This document shows positions 51,301 to 61,945 of a stretch of DNA of 64,000 bases, one piece after another. This DNA comes from Narthecium ossifragum (Eukaryota > Streptophyta > Magnoliopsida > Dioscoreales > Nartheciaceae), in contig OY986970.1 of assembly GCA_963920575.1 (NCBI GenBank), forward strand, positions 325,001-389,000. Reading direction: 5' to 3'. Each line of letters opens with the position of its first letter. Positions within the stretch are counted from its first letter, which is position 1. A program made the translations under genes and the position numbers. A model generated the notes under the pieces. It was not told where the DNA came from. It saw only the letters and a list, made by a program, of their open reading frames with translations, and ran no database searches.

Positions 51301-52875
51301 AACCAGTCATGGGTGTTTAAACCATGGTATTTTGTGTCGATCGACACGGACCGACACGGACAACAAATGTCGTGCTAGTGGGTTATTGGCACCACTTTTA
51401 TGCTTGGCACTGGCACATAGATTTGTGCTTTGGTGCCGACCGACACGGACCGACACAGAGCACCACATGCCGACATAGAGTTTTAATGGTTTGACACGTA
51501 TTTAAAATATTATTATGTCTTAGGAATAGTTGATTCTTAGAATTAGTTATTTTCTATTTTGATTGCCCAAACAACTCCTAATACACCCCAAAGGACCAAA
51601 ACACCCAATATGTGTCCTAAACGGTCGAATGCCCGTGAAGACAAGTAAAACTCCGTGCCGAGCCGGTCAAGGATCAGCTCGACACGTGCCACGGGCATGG
51701 CAATCCTTGGTTTAAACACCCTTCTTGAACAACTTGATACCTCGAGGTCTCTCAACAAGACCCACATAAAACTAGCCCTATTGTGTGATCCTCCAACCAC
51801 CCAATAGACTCCTTGCCGATGCAACCACCACCATATTGTCTGGAGGCCCACCTACGACCATTGGTGACAAGTACACGACTTATAATAACGTCCTTTCCTC
51901 CAAAACTGTTGTTTTCTTCGTATAGTCCATCTCAAGCCATCCAAACTAAAATGATACCCACCGAAACTCATCCAATCTCATAGCCACTCTCCTTAAATCC
52001 ATTTGAACCCATTCAAACCCCTCGGAACCCCTCCTCTGAGTCATCAACAACGAAAAATGTGGCAACGGTCCCATGCTAGGAGATGGCCAGCTCAATACAA
52101 AATTTGGCACCGTAATCCTTGGGACATGAAAACATAATTCATCTCCTACTTAACAATTCCAATTAAGAAATGGCCACAACATAAAAGGAGAATTCACCAA
52201 ATCAACCGCATGAAGCAAGGACAAAACAACGGTCTAAATTAACCCAACTTGGAGAGTCTATATGGATAGACGAGAAATGGTCTAACATTGGAAGCTACGA
52301 AAGTAGTTGAGTTAAGAGTAAAAAAAACCTATGTAAATTGATGAAGTGATCACTCAAAGCCGAGCATAAGATTTATCTAAATAAGCTTATAACACCAAAT
52401 TAGCAATGCTCATAAATACTAGTCAAATTATGGAATTGGATGTCTAGTAGAGAAAAATAAGCAATACAAGATAGAGAGATGACATGGGCTCAAACAACTA
52501 AAGGTGATCAATAAGAAAAATTACCAGAGGATTAACATTGACAAGACCAACACCTTCACCACATGCCAAAAAGATCTCCTTCTCCAATGGGTCATGATTC
52601 CCCAAATGATCAAGTATATCATTAGGTTCAAAAAACCACAAAATTTTGACTCTCTTCTTATGGTCGGAGTGCTCCCAAATTCCCAAAATCTTTCCAATGT
52701 ATGGCTTGACCTCTTCCTTCTTGAAAAGATATACACAATCATATAAAGTGTACTCGATTCCATCATAAACAAAGGACTCATAAAATTGAACGCTCTTATC
52801 GCAAACACCAAGTCCTCTTTTGATACCCCAACGAAATGGAGGATCAATGTCCTTTGATTCCTTCGACTGAGACAT
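39301..52875 (-). CDS. ASI1: ANTI-SILENCING 1 homologue (BAH + RRM)
   Basis: Homologue of Arabidopsis ASI1/IBM2/SG1, a nuclear chromatin and RNA binding protein that acts with EDM2 and AIPP1 to favour distal polyadenylation of genes with heterochromatin in introns. Exons, 5' to 3' on minus: 52875-52525, 47523-47355, 47264-46723, 43621-43595, 41446-41354, 40847-40769, 40642-40552, 39771-39663, 39582-39466, 39348-39301, giving 541 aa. BAH domain at about 12-160 (FRWGIKRGLGV, YDCVYLF, LWFFEPNDI, EIFLACG). Basic, disordered middle. RRM at about 375-460 (GTIVLLDNLDPGYTS as RNP2, GRAYAIFK as RNP1). The C-terminal part (about 488-526) has SHCSQPNTIEYELAIDW. A TAA lies in frame two codons before the ATG, supporting this start. 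One exon is only 27 nt, one intron starts with GC, and the introns are long and rich in transposons. Confidence 0.93.
41963..42195. mobile_element. GTGCC-family MITE, 9-bp TSD
   Basis: Starts ccatggattgccgtgccgg and ends gggacggcaatcca, inverted ends, flanked by an exact 9-bp direct repeat TGCACTTAC (41954-41962 and 42196-42204). A 9-bp duplication is typical of Mutator-like elements. Arms are packed with GTGCCGG motifs, with a GAAGAA-rich purine core. GC content stands out from the AT-rich ASI1 intron around it. Apparent frames across it are not genes. Confidence 0.82.
44000..44873. mobile_element. MITE with (TA)-rich palindromic core
   Basis: Ends gggtccatttggttggcatgaatc and gattctaccaaccaaacgccccc are inverted repeats of one another. 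Inside the arms are mirrored gcatgcatc blocks, and the centre (about 44200-44760) is a dense series of tatata hairpins built from repeated ttcacataatg and attaaaat words. A clear target duplication was not found. It lies in ASI1 intron 3 (counting coding introns) and encodes nothing. Confidence 0.72.
44984..45645. mobile_element. GTGCC-family element with GC-rich cargo
   Basis: Starts ccaaggattcctttgcc and ends gccgacgacaatcctt, with near-identical 8-bp flanks GGCTCTAT (44976-44983) and GGTTCTAT (45646-45653). Between them are about 600 bp of GC-rich sequence with a minisatellite (ggagcatYgatcRtcg repeated three times at about 45239-45340), gttagggtttaac and a CT-rich tract resembling a gene leader. 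It could have captured host sequence. The open frame at plus 44996-45373 is repeat-driven. Confidence 0.6.
47265..47354 (-). other. GC-AG intron of ASI1
   Basis: On the minus strand the exon ends gttgaag and the intron starts gcatgt, ending tttcag. The GC donor gives the continuous frame KIAGVE-VKFLL. The nearest GT (gtgtct, 4 nt further on) would give an immediate stop after joining. Confidence 0.8.
48012..48428. mobile_element. PIF/Harbinger-like MITE, TAA TSD
   Basis: Ends gggcccgtttcattcgcc and actaaacaaa-like gtaaacaaaacggaccc are inverted repeats, flanked by TAA on both sides (48009-48011 and 48429-48431). A 3-bp TAA/TTA duplication and 417-bp length fit the Tourist/PIF-Harbinger type. 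AT-rich interior with repeated tataatatt and tatacg words. In the 5.0 kb ASI1 intron after the BAH exon. Confidence 0.72.
48443..48889. mobile_element. MITE with GGGTCYGTTTGGTTG ends
   Basis: Begins gggtccgtttggttggttg and ends aggcaaccaaacagaccc, an inverted pair, 14 bp from the previous element. The inner part has mirrored gatgca and ggccattt words. Target duplication is unclear (aa on each side). These ends resemble common plant hAT/Harbinger MITEs; I leave the superfamily open. Confidence 0.65.
49414..49799. mobile_element. GGGGTGAG MITE made of CGGTTCGGTT repeats, 9-bp TSD
   Basis: Inverted ends aggggtgagcaaaaccgaac and ttcggtat...ctcacccct, flanked by an exact 9-bp repeat ATCAAGCTT (49405-49413 and 49800-49808). 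The interior is almost entirely aaccgaaccg or its complement, so the whole element can fold. The 9-bp duplication suggests a Mutator-like origin. Confidence 0.8.
51323..51709. mobile_element. GTGCC-family MITE at GTTTAAAC
   Basis: Starts catggtattttgtgtcg and ends gggcatggcaatccttg, with GTTTAAAC directly on each side (51315-51322 and 51710-51717). Interior rich in gaccgacacgg and gtgcc words. Related by its ends to the copies at 41963 and 44984. In the 5.0 kb ASI1 intron. Confidence 0.7.
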
Positions 52876-52926
52876 TGCTTACTTCAACCTGAAGTAAAGA
52901 TCCTCAACTTCAATTCGTTCTAGAAC
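52876..52926 (-). other. ASI1 5' untranslated part of the BAH exon
   Basis: On the minus strand an acceptor ttttttgtgttag ends at 52927, so the exon probably begins at 52926 with gttctagaac and reaches the ATG after 51 nt. A second possible acceptor (tacttcag) lies closer to the ATG. The TAA in frame just before the ATG shows that this part is untranslated. Confidence 0.6.
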
Positions 52927-53167
52927 CTAACACAAAAAAATGAGAAATTGATGTGTCAAAGGAAACAATGAAAGCATTACGGGTAAAGAAAGTAGGAGAA
53001 ACGAAATTTGATATAACTCGAGACGATTAGAAAAAGCCTTTCCGCGCCAAAGAAGCACTACATAACTCAAGCAAAATGATCGGGCCTTTTCGAGAAGGAC
53101 TCGAAATGCCTGCAAAGCAAGCCAAATTGGAAAAAACACCAACCTTCAGCCTTTACCAAGCACCTAC

Positions 53168-54053
53168 TGATGCGAGAGCAAGTTCCATAACTAGAAGACA
53201 TTTTGATTTGTTAGGATTTGAATTCAAATTTGATTTGATTTCTTAGGATTAGTTCATTATTTGGTTTGATTTGTTAGAATTTGGGTTGATATTTGTTTAG
53301 ATTTCTTATTATAGTTAGCCTCTTGAAAAGGCTATAAATAAGGGATTTGTATGCCCATTAGGGCTAAGTTATGATGAATGAAAATTGAAGAGTTTCTTCT
53401 CCTTCGGGTGGTGATGCCCAAGGATCACCTAGGTGGTGATTCCTAGGGTCGGAGAACGACTTTTCAGGTGGTGATTCTTGGAGGTCGTCCTACATCATTT
53501 TTGGTATTCAAAGCGAGGTTCCCTATGGTTATGGGTTATTCGGCATCGACTTTGCTAATCCTAGGTGGTGATTCCTAGGCGTCGTCGTCAACTTCATGTG
53601 GTGATTCTTGAAGCTGGCGCGGCATCAACTATCTATCCAAGTATGAGGATGAGGTCTCTATCAGGCCACAACTTCAGCTCGCGAACAAGCTCTCTCCAAC
53701 CGGTAGAAAATAATGCAATAGCAAGTTCCATAACTAGAAGGAATTTTGATTTGATTTGATTTGCTAGGATTTGAATTCAAATTTGATTTGATTTCTTAGG
53801 ATTAGTTTCTTATTTGGGTTGATTTGTTAGGATTTGGGTTGATATTTGTTTAGATTTCCTATTATAATCAGCCTCTTGAAAAGACTATAAATAAGGGATT
53901 TGAATGCCCATTAGAGCCAAGTTATGATGAAAGAAAATTGAAGAATAGTTTCTTCTCCTTTGGGTGGTGATGCCCAAGGCTCCCCTAGGTGGTGATTCCT
54001 AGGGTTGGAGGACGACTTTCCGGATGGTGATTCTTGGAGGTCGTCCTGCATCA
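53168..54053. mobile_element. Complete TRIM (miniature LTR) retrotransposon
   Basis: Two direct terminal repeats, 53168-53497 (330 bp) and 53714-54053 (340 bp), both starting TG and ending CA, surround a 216-bp internal region with no coding capacity. A 5-bp target duplication CCTAC flanks the whole (53163-53167 and 54054-54058). Four bases after the first LTR is tggtattcaaagc, close to the initiator-Met tRNA primer site TGGTATCAGAGC. Each LTR has a TATAAATA box (53333-53340 in the first). A weak purine tract gtagaaaa precedes the second LTR. It inserted in the long leader intron of ASI1. Confidence 0.88.
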
Positions 54054-54058
54054 CCTAC

Positions 54059-57000
54059 ACCAAATGGATTAAACCGCCTTTTCACATCATTTGTTTAACC
54101 AATGATGCCCAAGGTATCTCATCATAGTAAGTGCATTAGGATTGGCTCCATTTGCTCCAAGTGAGGACAAAATGTCCACGTTAACACAACATGTCGTCGG
54201 CTTCTATGATGGTCGGAATCACTGACCACCATAACCTATCATGCCGATAAGATGTCTGATGCGAACACCATCTATTTTGAGTCCTAATCCCTTTTTATTA
54301 GAGTCTTTGTATTTGAGTTTGAGTCTTGTCATTATTTGGGTCGAGTCCATTTGAGTTTGTATTGGTTGAGTCGGTTCCCCTATCCTATCAAATGAGACCT
54401 AGTTATGTCTTGAGGATTATTATTGATGAAGGAAACATATTTGCTTGCCTCTAAGCTTCTCTCTCCCGGCTTCACTATCTTCTCCTCCCTTCCCCTCCTT
54501 CCCCTCTTTCCTCTTCCCTTTCCTCTCTTCTTCCTAACCAGTTCTAGCTGACAGCATGCATCAATGTCCACATTCATCTAGTGTCGCATCGTCTATGCTG
54601 ACTGGTAACAACGGTGCCGACATTGACCAGGCCAGTGACTGTCACACACATCTTGCCCCATGCCCCTTATTCCATGTAATAGACAATGCCATTGATGTAT
54701 CCTCATACATATGAAAAAAAATTGATTAGATGGGAACCCGAACCTTTGACACATCCCAAATATCAAGAGGAATTTATCCAACTATATGCTACAAACGAGG
54801 CGGCAAGGGTCTTCATTTTCTAAATTCCATTATATATGACTCGCACCTTGTACGGCGAAGTAAAAGTATGTCCATATCTAAAACATGTCTGGCATCTGAC
54901 ATGGGAGCTAAAGATCTCAATTTCTACTCCCAACGGTAGATGATGATGAAATGTCACTGGATCACTTTTTTTACTTCCCAACTGTAATTTAGAGCAAATG
55001 AAAGGGTTCGAACATATAATCACTCCATAGCAAAACAGCCCAAAACCAGTCGTTCATCTTCTATCTTGCTTCTGCTCAAACCTCAGCATTCTAGAATGTA
55101 GTTCATGTAGCCGAATGTGCACCCACTTAATCTTGTAGCTATTGACCACAATGTGTATGCGTTATGTGGCCGCTATATCTGGTAGAGCAGCCTAGGCAGA
55201 TCACTCAAGGCAGCCCATACACCCAATAGGCAAGCTTCCCCACACGCTGGTTGTACCTATAACATAGATGCATGCGGATTTGAGAAGAGGGCAAATTTAG
55301 GGTTGATCAAATTGAATTGGGCATTAGTCATCCCTCCACACCAACCCACCAATCCTTTTTCTATCTCACTCATTCAACCATACCTACCAGCACGAACACC
55401 ACAATAACCAACTAGATTCCTACCATCATGACAGTAATATAAAAGTCAATACCACCACAACCAGTACATGCAACTACTTTGAATACCACCACAACAAAGC
55501 AAATAAAACCATAACCATCTCCACCGTGGACATTATTACTACCTCCAAATTCACCACCACCACCAAAACACCATCGTTGAAAATATGTGCCGACACATGT
55601 CCCTGCAAAGTCTTGCATGTTATGTAATGACAATGTTGTTTACAAAAACCTACCAAAATTGATCATCCTTTCCCCAACTTTGCTTGCAACCAATTTGACA
55701 TTATCTAATTTGTTTGCCGACCATAATTAAATGGCTTCAAGTCAAATAAAAGGCAAAAAGAAAACGTAGAGTGATACACAAAGGAGTTCATCTTGCTCGA
55801 GTTTGTCCAGTTCAAGCACATCTCCAATCAGTTCGAACAAGATCGAGGCAAGACTGCCAGAAAGGATGAGTTTGTCTCATTAGAATGAGACTGTCAAACC
55901 ACATTGGAGTGACCTAGTTTCCTCTTTCGGGTTTGATTTTCTTTATATTTAGGAGTTGTCAATAATGTGGTTTCCGACCATTAGGGGATGAAAAAAGAAA
56001 CAAACTTTAGCTTTCTCTAAAGAAATTATCTTTTCAGAATTGTTCCGTATCCCCTAGCTGATCTCCATAGAGGCAGTGTAGATCTCGTCCGACATTTTGT
56101 AGACAATGTCCTTGAGTGGTGAGCACTCTATATCCCTGTGGTGGATTTCCTTTGGGTATTTTTATTTATTGGCTTACCCTTTTCACCCATATTTTCCAAA
56201 GAGGAAAAAGAAACATGACTTATTGAAAAAGTCAGTCTAGATAACACTATCCCTGTGGTGGATTTCCTTTGGGTAGAAAGGGTATTTTTATTTATTGGCT
56301 TACCCTTTTCATCCATCTTTTCCAAAGAGGAAAAATAAACATGACTTATTGAAAAAGTCAGTCTAGATAACACTAACAATAGCCCAATTAGAAACTTTTC
56401 ACTTAACTCGCTTCTTTCTGGCATTACAATATGTGGGCTTCTCAATGCTGGATTTGATATCAACCAATAAATAAATGAAGTTGACCTATGCTCATTCCAA
56501 CTAATCCAAAAAAAACTGAGAATCGATTCAGTAACCAACAAATAACAAAAGGAAATCCTCTTTCACAACCTTGTAGGAATGTAGGGAGCATACTTTACAC
56601 ATCAAGATCACATTTAGTCCTTGCATGTCTCATACAATAAGCCGGGCTTCATGAGATATCAACTTGTAATGTATAAATAGGAATTAGTACAAGTTCAGAT
56701 GATTCTGATCTACTTTTGTAGAACAAACTAGTTTCACCTAAACCTGAAATAGAAACCCTGTAAACTCTAGGAGTTCCAACCACTAAGCAGTGATTTTAGC
56801 TCTAGACCACAACTAAATATGCAATTGTAGGATTAAAAGCAGACTAAGAGAAAGGAAAAATGTAATTGCTTTAAGCACCCTGCCCCTCATTTTGAGCGAA
56901 ATCGCCTTCTATTCTTCTCTTCCATAATGCTGAAGTGTCTTATTTGCCAAAACTTAGGCAACTTGATGCACTCGCGACAGTCCAAGTTAGAAATTGACAA

Positions 57001-58089
57001 CCAAAAAATATCCATCCTCCCGTGTCCCCATTCAAGTGTGGCATAGAGTATTAGCATAAACATTCGTAAACAAAAATTTGAATCTATCGGATGTCATATT
57101 CATTCCCATAAAATTTCTACTTATCTATACATAATCATGTTGTAAACTTAGTATAATACAGATAAAGCAATACTAATTTTACAGGTACATTAGGCCATGT
57201 TAAGCTCCTACAAACAGTTCCATTGTCAAAGTTGAGTAACCCAGCTGAATTAAAGGCATATGCAATTTCTAAACAAAAAAGAGTTGATTATCATGGGCAT
57301 CCAAGTCCAAACAAATGAACATGAATTACCAATAACAAATAAATCAGGATCCAAGTCCTCAGCCCGTCCCCATCAGAAAAGGGTCCACTCTCAAATGACG
57401 AACAAGTTTCCACAATAAGAGGCCTTGATTCATATTCAACTAATAAGTTTTTATGTTTTGTGGGCATCAATGTGTTTCCTTTTTGCTGCATTCCCTACTC
57501 CATCCAACTCTCCTTCTGCCTAACTTTTGAACAACTTTTAGCAGCAGCGCACTAAAGCAACAGAACTCCAGTTCAAATTACCAATTCTGATGGTTTGGAT
57601 ACAAGGATCAAAACGCAAACCAACAGTTCACCTAAGTTCAACTTTGACCTCATCAATTAGCTGGATTGTAAAGTCCATGCAGCTCATCTTTAAAATAAGC
57701 TTAATTGGTTGCATGTGAAAGCCTAAATATTATAGACCAGAAACCTCCATGATCTTCTCATTCCATTGAAGTCATCCTCTATGTTTTAAACGCCACTAGA
57801 TGCCAGGAAGCGGCCCAGGAACTACCTAGCACTTACACTAGGGAACGCTCTTGACAACAAACTCAAACAGTTTGTAATCTTAACTCCATATTCGCAGAAA
57901 AAGCTAGTAGCAAAAGTAGAACAACAGGAAAAATGGGAGCAACAGCAGTAGCGGCCGGCTGTGGCCACATGAGCAGCCCCAGAAGCCGCCACGCGATAAC
58001 ATGGAAGCAGCCAGAAGCAGGAGCGTGCAGCTTCGTTGGGGAGAAAGATAGGTCGCTGGAATGCAGGTTCTAAAAAAATTGCAACATAC
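54059..58089. other. Rest of the ASI1 leader intron
   Basis: About 4 kb of non-coding sequence between the TRIM element and the candidate 5' exon. It holds CAC/ACC-rich sequence near 55400-55560 and the duplication at 56131-56373. Open frames are short and unconserved. No other gene is seen. Confidence 0.5.
56131..56373. repeat. Two-copy tandem duplication, ~120 bp
   Basis: Copy 1 (56131-56247) and copy 2 (56248-56373) both run from tatccctgtggtggattt to gtcagtctagataac with few differences; copy 2 has a 9-bp insert (gaaagggta region). In the ASI1 leader intron. Confidence 0.85.
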
Positions 58090-58205
58090 CTGTGTAGAGA
58101 GCAATCGCCAAGCTTCGACACCGACCAATGCTCGCCATCAACATCACCGTCGCTGATGGATAGAGATTTAGATAGCTAATTAGGGTTAGGCATTTGAATG
58201 TGTGA
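58090..58205 (-). promoter_or_regulatory. Candidate ASI1 first exon and promoter
   Basis: On the minus strand an exon-like stretch ends cctcacacag-type ctctacacag followed by gtatgt, a good donor at 58089. Upstream are a telo-box (AACCCTA, 58181-58187) and a TATA-like ctatttatt at 58235-58243, so transcription may start near 58205. This gives an untranslated first exon spliced to 52926. The leader region at 58850-59240 is a competing first exon. Confidence 0.4.
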
Positions 58206-58849
58206 AAGAGATCGGGTGACAGGGAAGCCTCAGGAATAAATAGAGTTTAAATGGTGAGCTTTTAAAACTTGACCCGGCCTGAGCTAACGAAAACAAGCCT
58301 GGAACCCATCCGAAAATACAACCCGACCCTAATCGCCAAGCACGCAAACACCTCCCGCCCTTTGTTGAGGTGCTGCTGGGGCCGTTTGGCCAACCCACTC
58401 CGGGAAAGTCTAGCGCACTCCCCTCACATTACTACTCCGAATAAAACCCTCGTATCTTAATTCTTTGGGGAAGTGGAAAAGGGAGTTGGAATTAAAATTC
58501 GAAAGAGAGGAACATTTGAGGCTTTGAGCCATAACAGGTTTCGGGATATGAAAGAAAACCTTCATCCCCATCTACATCCTTGAAAATTAAATCTGAGAGC
58601 AGGGCAGGAAGATAAATGAAATAGTCCCACAGAATTAGGGGAAAATGAGAACATCACACATTAACCACGACAATCAAGAAGGAAAGCAAAACAACAAGAA
58701 ACAAACCCTAACACCAACATCTACGACCATTAACCATGACAATCTAACGTCCAAGAAATAAAAATACGGGCTACAAGTACCTTGAATATTAGAAAATAAG
58801 TGCAGAAATTGATGGAAAACCTCAAGAACCACAAGAGGGAATGGCGTAC

Positions 58850-59240
58850 CTTTACGCAGGACAGAGAGGACCGTTTGAGAATCCATCCAATCGCCAAAAC
58901 CCTAGAGAGAGAACAGAATGGCTATCAATCTGGGATGAAACCAAGCCCACACCGATCCAATGGCGAAACCCTAGAAAGAGAAAAAAAAAACGGTTATCAA
59001 TGTTGGAACGAAACCAAGCCCGCGAAGGAAAGAACGGAGGAGAGAGGAGACGAGCGAGTGAGAGGGCCTCACGAGAAGAGTAGAGCGGGGAGAGAAGCGT
59101 GGTGGGAGAATACGGAACTCGAAACCCACTTCCCCGTTTTAGGGAACAGCGTTGGAGGCGCTCTTCTCGTGAGAAGAGAGAGCGATGATGAATTGATGAG
59201 GAGCCAAAGGGGGCAAATGCTTTTTGAAACAAGCCAAAAT
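58850..59240 (-). promoter_or_regulatory. Second leader-like region with duplicated telo-box
   Basis: Minus-strand sequence ctctctctagggttttggcg, a typical plant leader, runs to an ATG at 58886 (MDSQTVLSVLRK) and a donor aaag-gtacgc at 58850. A 70-bp unit with AAACCCT is duplicated in tandem (58885-58954 and 58955-59024). It may be an alternative ASI1 first exon with an upstream ORF, or the start of another transcript. No conserved protein follows. The 213-codon frame on the plus strand over it is unconserved. Confidence 0.35.
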
Positions 59241-60013
59241 GCTTCCCCCGAGAGGTCCTTAAATAAGGTGGATTGTAATATGGAGGGGGGGGGGGGGAGG
59301 CCCCACCCTGAGTCACTAAAGCCCGCAACCAAATTAAGCCACGTGTGTGTGCGCGCTTCTGTGATCAGATGTGGCGTGATCCGATCATCTGTACAAACAA
59401 ATATATATCGCACGCTTTCCGATCAGATTCGTTTGGGGTAAATAGATGATGACATGACATGGATCAAGCTGGACCTCGTTGCTGAGATTTCAAAAAGAAG
59501 GGATAACAGTTCTAATTTTTAAATTTTGAATGACACATTTGTTGGTAGAATTTTTCGCGGTCCCACAGAGCCGTTTGTCGAAACTTGAACAACTAATTAA
59601 AGAGTCATGACTTGTACACATGAGTCAGAGAAAATACACCGCACATGTCCTCGAATCGGTAATGAAATATCAATTGATTGATATCGATGAAATAGATCAA
59701 TTAATCGATATCTCACGACCGATTAAAAGACATGTCATGTCCTCATGTACATGAAATTTTATCCATGATTAAAGACAGCTAGAGCACATAATAAATGTCA
59801 CATAAATTGTCTTTTTTCCACATAAATTGATCGAATAAATGTCACAGGAAAGGCTGACATTTAAACTTCTTGTATTGAAGCGCAGTTTGCCGTATCACTT
59901 CTCATCCTTAAATAGCACATAATAATTGTACACGTCTCCTTCTGAGATAAAAACTTAGGTTCAATTTATAGCATGCCAAGCCAGAACCTGGTAATTAAAA
60001 ATTAAAAACCAGA

Positions 60014-60165
60014 AGAGTGGTGTAGCGGATAAAGCTTGTAGCCTCAAGCATCTCGGATTGGAATCTTGGATTATAACCTCAATCAAGCATCTTGGGTTCA
60101 AATCCTAAGTGTAAGGGATTAGTGGTTTTAACTTAGGGTTCAAACCCTCAATTAAGAAAGAAGAA
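60014..60165 (+). repeat. Possible SINE-like or tRNA-derived fragment
   Basis: Contains an A-box-like tggtgtagcgg and a B-box-like gggttcaaatcc about 75 bp apart, with a duplicated block (caagcatctYgg) between them, and a second gggttcaaaccc downstream. The tRNA arms do not pair into a clover leaf. No clear target duplication. Weak evidence. Confidence 0.3.
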
Positions 60166-60174
60166 TTACAAAAA

Positions 60175-60883
60175 GGGTAAATTACTGTTTTGGGCCCTGT
60201 GGTTTTCACCATATTTCATTTTGGTCCCTGTGGTTTAAAATCTTTCAAATTGGGCCCTATGGTTTTGATTTTGTAACAATTAAGGCCCTCAGGCCAACGC
60301 CGTTAACCGCCGTTGACGGCAAATGAGTCACGTGACATCACGTGATATCACGTCATTTCAATTTGGACCCTGTGGTTTTCAAAATGTTTCATTTTGAGCC
60401 ATTTGGTTTAAAATCTTTCAAACAAGGCCCTATGGTTTTGATTTTGTAACGCTTAAGGCCCTCAAGCTGACGCCGTTAACCCCATTGACGGCAAATATGG
60501 TGAAAAAAGGAGGACGAAGTAACATACCTTTCGTTTGAATTACATGATGTCACGTGACTCATTTGCCGTCAACGGGGATTAACGGCGTTGGCCTAAGGGC
60601 CTTAAGCGTTACAAAATCAAAATCATAGGGCTTTGTTTGAAAGATTTTAAACCACATGGCTCAAAATGAAACATTTTGAAAACCACAGGGCCCAAATCGA
60701 AATCACGTGATATCACGTGATGTCACGTGACTCATTTACCGTCAACGGGGATTAACGGCGTTGGCCTGAGGGCCTTAATTGTTACAAAATCAAAACCATA
60801 GGGCATAATTTGAAAGATTTTAAAACACATGGCCCAAAATGAAACATGGTGAAAACCACAGGGCCCAAAACAGTAATTTAGCC
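60175..60883. mobile_element. Nested foldback element, 9-bp TSD
   Basis: Outer ends gggtaaattactgttttggg and its near-perfect complement are flanked by an exact 9-bp repeat TTACAAAAA (60166-60174 and 60884-60892). Each arm contains two related copies of a unit (ggccctgtggttttca ... gtaacRMttaaggccctc ... cgccgttaacc ... acggcaaat), so the order is outer, inner, inner inverted, outer inverted. Arms carry repeated CACGTGA words. No protein. Mutator-like by duplication size. Confidence 0.85.
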
Positions 60884-61009
60884 TTACAAAAAACAACCGC
60901 GAGAAGTTCTGGCACGTGATTTGGTTGATGCTGTAATAAACCCCAATCCGACGTCGTCGGATTGGGTTGTCTTTGCTTAAGCTGTCGCTGCTAGCCTTCA
61001 GGCTCAATT

Positions 61010-61345
61010 TTTAAAAAATATAATATATATATCAATTTTATAATGAACAATAACGGTTAACCTGCATTAATTCATATCCCCTAAATTTCTTTATATATAT
61101 TCTCTAAGTTTACTTTTATAATTAATTCATATCAACCTAAGTTCTATTAATATTATCTTATGCAATATGCAAAGACTTATATTTATATATTTATTATTTT
61201 ATATACCCTAAATTAGACTTATAATATTTTATTTATATTAATTAATTCATATCAACCTAGTTAATTCATATCAACCTAGACTTATATTTATATTTATTTT
61301 ATATACCCTAAATTAGACTTATAATATTTTATTTTATATTTTATT
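61010..61345. repeat. AT-rich direct repeats
   Basis: The words ttaattcatatcaacct and tatataccctaaattagacttataatattttatt recur (about 61124, 61240, 61261; 61199 and 61299). Low-complexity AT sequence, possibly decayed repeats. No gene. Confidence 0.55.
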
Positions 61346-61945
61346 GATTATGTTTTAGGGTGACGTGAACAAAAAGTTATGACCAACCTTCGAACCCTGG
61401 ACCACCTACGAGTCAACACAGCCGTCTAATCAGACAAACTACAATGAGTTTGTTAAGATTTTATATTAACAATAACTAAAAACTGTGCCCTGACATAGTT
61501 GAGGACTAATATATTATATAACACACATCTATTCTTGAAATATAAATATACAACTTTGCCAATATTCTAGTTATAAACCACTTTGGTAGAACTGAACCAT
61601 GCACGCTGTACATACAAGAAAGCCCATGCTACACTTGCTTGCTCATGGACTTCGACAACACAGTTGCTATTCCGAGAAGAATTACATAGACAATCAATCA
61701 CAAGACCAAGAACACCAAAATATTGGGAGCTCTAACAACCCTGAGAATTGGGTCTGGCTCCAAAGCTAAATATTTCAACCCCGGCCCACATTGGAAACAG
61801 CCACCCAGAATAAAGAGAAAAGAAAAAAGATCAAGGGGAAAAAAAAAGAAACAAAAAGGAGCAGAAACAGGTTAGGGCTCTACTCCTTTCCCTTAAATAC
61901 AAACACCTTTTAGTGAAGACCAAGGTAGGGAGAGAAGACGATCAA

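Noticed and set aside
58800..59441. 213-codon plus-strand frame
   Set aside because: Charged, repeat-derived composition over a duplicated leader on the other strand; no family motif.
60014..60110. Functional tRNA gene
   Set aside because: No clover-leaf pairing and box spacing too long.
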